Below are positions 60,226 to 64,000 of a stretch of 64,000 nt of DNA, piece by piece. Below the pieces are notes generated by a model. That model did not search any database and had not been told where the DNA came from. It worked only from the letters and a program-made list of their open reading frames with translations. The translations under genes were made by a program, and so were the position numbers. Position 1 is the first letter of the stretch, and each line of letters starts with the position of its first letter. This stretch comes from Rugalucina vietnamica (taxonomy: Eukaryota; Mollusca; Bivalvia; Lucinida; Lucinidae). Location of the stretch: the NCBI GenBank assembly GCA_964017185.1, contig OZ024878.1:18851851-18915850 (forward strand). The letters run 5' to 3'.

Positions 60226-61495
60226 TACGAAAACTTGCCCATGCAATAACAGAGATTTTTTGAGCTTTAGAAATTGAAAATTTCAGCTGAAAAATTTTGA
60301 TATTTTTGCTCAAAACATAGATTGTGGGTACACGTTTGAACCGCCTCACTGCGTAGTACCCACAATCTATGTTTTGGATCAAAAATAAGAAAAATAGGTA
60401 TACCCATGCAAACCCCATTTTAATGCCCCCAACTTTGAAAAAGTTGGAAGAGCATATTGCTTTTGGTTTGTCTGTCTGTGCATGAGTGGGTGCGTCTGTT
60501 AGTCACTTTTTTGAAACTTATGAATGGTACAAGCTAGGGATTTGAAATTTTATAAGTGTATTCCTCATGAAAAAATAGCTGACCCGTATTTTTTTCATGT
60601 CCGAGTTATGTCCCTTTGAAAATGAAATTTGAACATCTTGTGTGCAAGATATCTCAAAAAGTATTTGAGCTAGAGCCTTCATATTGTATGTACTGGCTGG
60701 GGCTGAAAAGTAGATGACCTGATTAACTACTGAGAACTTTACCTCAAAATTTGACAAAAATACGGAATTTTGAAATTTTGATTGATTTTTCCACTTTTCG
60801 GTGAAATTTGAAAGTATTGAACGGTGAATGCTAGGGTTTTGAAATTTCATATAAGTATTCCTCATGAAAAAATAGTTGACCCGTATATTTTTTCATGTCC
60901 GAGTTATGCCCCTTTTTGGAGTTATGACCCTTTGAAAACAAAAGTTGAAAATCTTGTGTGCAAGATATCTCAAAAACTATTTGAGCTAGAGCCTTTATAT
61001 TTGGTATACTGGTTGGGGCTGAGGAGTAGATGACCTGCCTAACTTTTGAGAATTTTACATCAAATTTTGACAAAATAACAGAATTTTGAAATTTTGACTG
61101 ATTTTTTTTCACTTTTAAGTGAAATTTGAAACTTTTGAATGGTGAATGCTAGGGTTTTGAAATTTCATATACAGATTCCTCATGAAAAAATAGTCGACCC
61201 ATACTTTTTTCATGTCCCAGTTATACCCCCTTTTGGAGTTATGCCCCTTTGAAAGCAAAATTTGAAAATTTTGTGTGCAAGACATCTCAAAAAGTATTTG
61301 AGCTAGAGCCTTTATATTTGGTATACTTATTGGGGCTGAGAAGAAGATCATATGATTAACTTTTGAAGACTTGCTGTCAAATTTTTTGACATAATTATGG
61401 ATTTTGAAATAGGGGCAAGCATACAGTTGGGGGCATAATGTTTTACAAACACATTTCTAGTTTCTATTACATTTCACTGACATGTTTTCCTGATG
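60226..61495 (+). repeat. MITE-B copy 8, split by element R4
   Basis: 60226-60422 (TACGAAAACTTGCCCATGCA to AACCCCATTTTA) and about 61441-61495 (ending CACTGACATGTTTTCCTGAT) are the two parts of one MITE-B. The interruption is the tandem element below. Confidence 0.72.
60423..61440 (+). mobile_element. Tandem-core element R4, about 300-bp units
   Basis: The ends are inverted: ATGCCCCCAACTTTG (followed by the AAAAGTTGG return) and GTTGGGGGCATAATG. Three units of about 300-318 bp hold GGGATTTGAAATTTTATAAG-like starts, CTCATGAAAAAATAG, TTTTTTCATGTCC and AGATATCTCAAAAA. Minus-strand frames across it are repeat translations. Confidence 0.75.
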
Positions 61496-62566
61496 CTAAT
61501 TCTGTTTTCAAGGGTTTTGAGGTTGGGTAAGACACAACCAGACTGTAGTGCCAATTAAGTGACGAGATGCTGGAATTTGAAATAAACTACGGCAGACAGT
61601 CCAGACAAGGAATGGTGGTCACTTTTATGAGCTTTTACGTTATTGGCCATTTTCTATAATTTTTGACCTTACTTAACAAAGCTAATAAAGGTATCAAACT
61701 TTCAAACCTAGAATGATATGATAGGAGAAATTGGGCATAAACTTTTTAGACTGAAATCATTTTGTAACATGCTTCCATACGGAAAAATGTTACAGAAATG
61801 GATCCTTAGGAATATAATAATTGCAGGCTGTGACTTAGATGTATACTCTACAAAATATTCTATGGACCAATGCAACCATTTCCAGATATCGTTGTGTAAG
61901 ACAAAATTCTAATGTTTAACCTTTGGGCGGCCGCCCAATGGGGCCTAAAGAAATAGATGGGCTGCTTGGGCTTCCAGGCAAAGCTTCTTTGCTACTGACT
62001 GACCATCTGATTACTGGTTAACTGTTCAAGTCTGAGCCTGCCCAGGAAAAGTGGTACATGCCAAACTATCCATACATATAAGTCTTGTTGGTTTAGTTGG
62101 GTGGTTATATTCAAAGCACATTTTGAGTGGCATGACATCCTAATTTGGGTAAAAGTCCCATAAAGTGGAGGCAGCATCCCGACATAAAGTGGAGGCAGCA
62201 TCCCGACATGACCATTAGCTTTTGACTGGGGCATTAAGCATGAATTCAAACAAACAAACAAACATAATGTTTCACCTAATTTTTTCAGCGATCCCAAAGG
62301 ACTCAAGACTGTACTCTTCATTTGCATTATTTTAGAGAAAGTCTCATAGTTTCTGACTACAAGAATTTTGAAACAGCAATTGCCCTGCCATTTAGCATGT
62401 GGAATATTTTTTTTCTGAAATTTCTGTATTTTTCTGAAAGTTCATGAAAATTTGATTTCTTTGTGAATGTCTATCAGCAGTGCATTGCTGCAAGTTCTGA
62501 CTGTGAGAATAAAGTCCTTTTGCACTCAATGCACTGGTCATGTTTGTACAATTATTGTAAAGTCTA
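61496..62566. other. No gene seen; one short tandem
   Basis: AAAGTGGAGGCAGCATCCCG is present twice in tandem (62164-62212). Otherwise unremarkable AT-rich sequence. Confidence 0.5.
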
Positions 62567-63100
62567 CTGTCCATACACCATATTCCTTTTTCAAAATCTC
62601 TCTTTTCTTAAACACCATGTCTCCGTTTTGCATTCCAAATGTCTTAAAAAATGTCGCAAAATTTTCAAAAATCGGCTAACAAATAAAAATTCAATGCCAG
62701 AAAAAAATTTTTAATTGTGAAATGTCAGCAAGGGAAGTAGCTATTTTCCTGGAAAAATGTAAATTGATTATTTTTCATTCTAAATGCACCAAACCAAAAC
62801 AGAATTGTAAAGTATACCTAGCTGAGCACAAAACACTTAAAAATATTCCACAGATTTGGTAAATTTTCAATTTAAGGGTGTTGGGATTACCTTCCTTGCA
62901 CATGCAAAAGGCCTATTCAAAATAATTTTTGGGCATAGTTTTTTTTAATTAGTGAACTGATTTTAAAACAGTTTGAGGCACATGTTAAGACTTAAGGGTT
63001 GCAAAAGGATGACGTACATGGTCATAGTTTTCTTGAAGTATTTCAGAAAAGTGAGATTTAAAAATATGCAGTTTCTGAAAGATGGTGTATGGACAGTATT
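62567..63100. repeat. MITE-C copy 2, uninterrupted
   Basis: CTGTCCATACACCAT and ATGGTGTATGGACAG ends with TA flanks, about 530 bp. It shows the sequence of MITE-C without the R1 insertion seen at 1888-3413. Confidence 0.8.
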
Positions 63101-63177
63101 TTTCGGCAAAATTGGAATTTGCAAAGGAATCTCCATGGGCTATGACAGAGCTGTTTCTGTTTCAAATTTCTTGTCAG

Positions 63178-63180
<3 letters not shown>

Positions 63181-63212
<32 letters not shown>

Positions 63213-63366
63213 GTTTACTGAGTCGATCAATTTCTGACTATTACCTCAGGAGCTGTGGAAATGTGACTTGCTCAAGGCCACAACGAAAAGCGCCCCGGCT
63301 GAGGATTGAACCCGTGGCTTATGGGACCGGAGTCAAGCACTCTACCCCTGCGCCAGTCAGCTCCAC
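63181..63366 (-). repeat. tRNA-derived SINE with 29-base A tail
   Basis: On the minus strand: GGAGCTGACTGGCGCAGGGG, GTAGAGTGCTTGACTCCGGT, B box GGGTTCAATCC at about 63318-63308, then GCCTTGAGCAAGTCACATTT. A conserved 3' stretch (63216-63250) and a run of 29 A (63181-63209) follow. The unbroken tail suggests a young insertion. Confidence 0.82.
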
Positions 63367-64000
63367 ATTGTCGCAATTTTAGGATAATGGATTTTAAAAA
63401 AAAAGAACATTAATTTTTATGATTCATTTGTGCTTTTAGATTTTATTATGCATGTTATGAAAAGCAGTGCATCTGCGAGCTGTAGCAACGCCTATGTATA
63501 ACAGATACTAACATGTTATAGCTTTTTCATAAGCAGTGAGCGATGAGTGCCGAAAGCATCCAATTAAGAGACACAATGTGCTGGTTACCGGTTCTCTCCT
63601 AATGGCGATGATATGCATAATTAAAATCGATAACCAGTCTGTTGACAGCTAAAAATGTCTGGCCTGTGAGAAAACAAAAACAAGACTAATTTGAATGGTT
63701 ATTCATACCTTTTAGTGGTCGAATTTTACTAAAATAAACATACAAGTCGATGTAGAATAGCCTGTATTTTTCAACTGCTCACAGTTCACAAGTTGTCATT
63801 CTTGATCAATCACACATTATGGATCTGAACTGGTTTGACATTTGTCGTTTTTTGTGTGGGTTTGCCCTACTTTCGGTTTGTTGACCTATTGATTTTGACA
63901 TGCTTTTATGTAAATATAAAAATCTTAAGAAAACAGTAAAATGTGCTAGATAATTTAACTAAAATGGAGCCAACTCGGGGTATATTTCTGTTCGGATTTA
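63367..64000. other. No gene seen
   Basis: AT-rich sequence, nothing recognised up to the window edge. Confidence 0.5.

Noticed and set aside
60518..61351. Three minus-strand frames with YMKFQNPS-type repeats
   Set aside because: Each corresponds to one R4 unit; similarity is at the DNA repeat level and frames break between units.

Overview
The window is nuclear DNA of an animal, AT-rich and dense in interspersed repeats. It holds two multi-exon, spliced genes set head to head. Intron-rich genes, tRNA-derived SINEs, CR1/L2-like and RTE-like LINEs, and many short elements with central tandem repeats point to an invertebrate. The repeat style, with hairpin-ended elements around 150-460 bp arrays, fits a bivalve mollusc best; this is inferred from repeat character, not proven.

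Gene 1 (minus strand, about 10.3-24.9 kb) is a lysosomal N-acetylglucosamine-6-sulfatase (GNS). Twelve coding exons with consistent splice sites and phases join into about 514 residues: signal peptide, metal-binding DD, the CCPSR formylglycine motif and the SDNGYH motif. Gene 2 (plus strand, about 32.4-52.0 kb) is RUNDC1, a coiled-coil plus RUN-domain protein of about 577 residues. Fifteen coding exons were placed, all in phase. The start codons are 7.6 kb apart, and about 5.9 kb of that gap is LINE sequence, so the two genes probably once shared a short divergent promoter region.

Layout: 1-10 kb, repeats only (SINE pair, two large tandem-core elements, a CCGTT-rich foldback element, MITEs). 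10.3-25 kb, GNS with introns carrying foldback elements, a TTAA-flanked 2.27 kb DNA transposon and an inverted repeat enclosing the catalytic-Cys exon. 25.2-31.3 kb, a LINE cluster: one CR1-like copy with a long open frame, then an RTE-like element split by a second CR1-like copy that is itself split by a third LINE. 32.4-52 kb, RUNDC1 with a long-ORF CR1-like LINE, an RTE-like LINE with a PHD-type finger, and tandem duplications of exon fragments. 52-64 kb, repeats only.

The most unusual features are: (i) an array of five copies of one RUNDC1 exon start, whose three best upstream acceptors each run into the same kind of stop; (ii) GNS exon 3 inside about 200-bp inverted arms; (iii) a MITE family of about 21 copies whose 60-bp palindrome changes in both arms together; (iv) several repeat families independently loaded with TCAAGGTCA nuclear-receptor-type sites; (v) one MITE family repeatedly used as an insertion target. 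No operons, CRISPR, rRNA or functional tRNA genes were seen. All splice models are from reading the sequence, without transcript support.
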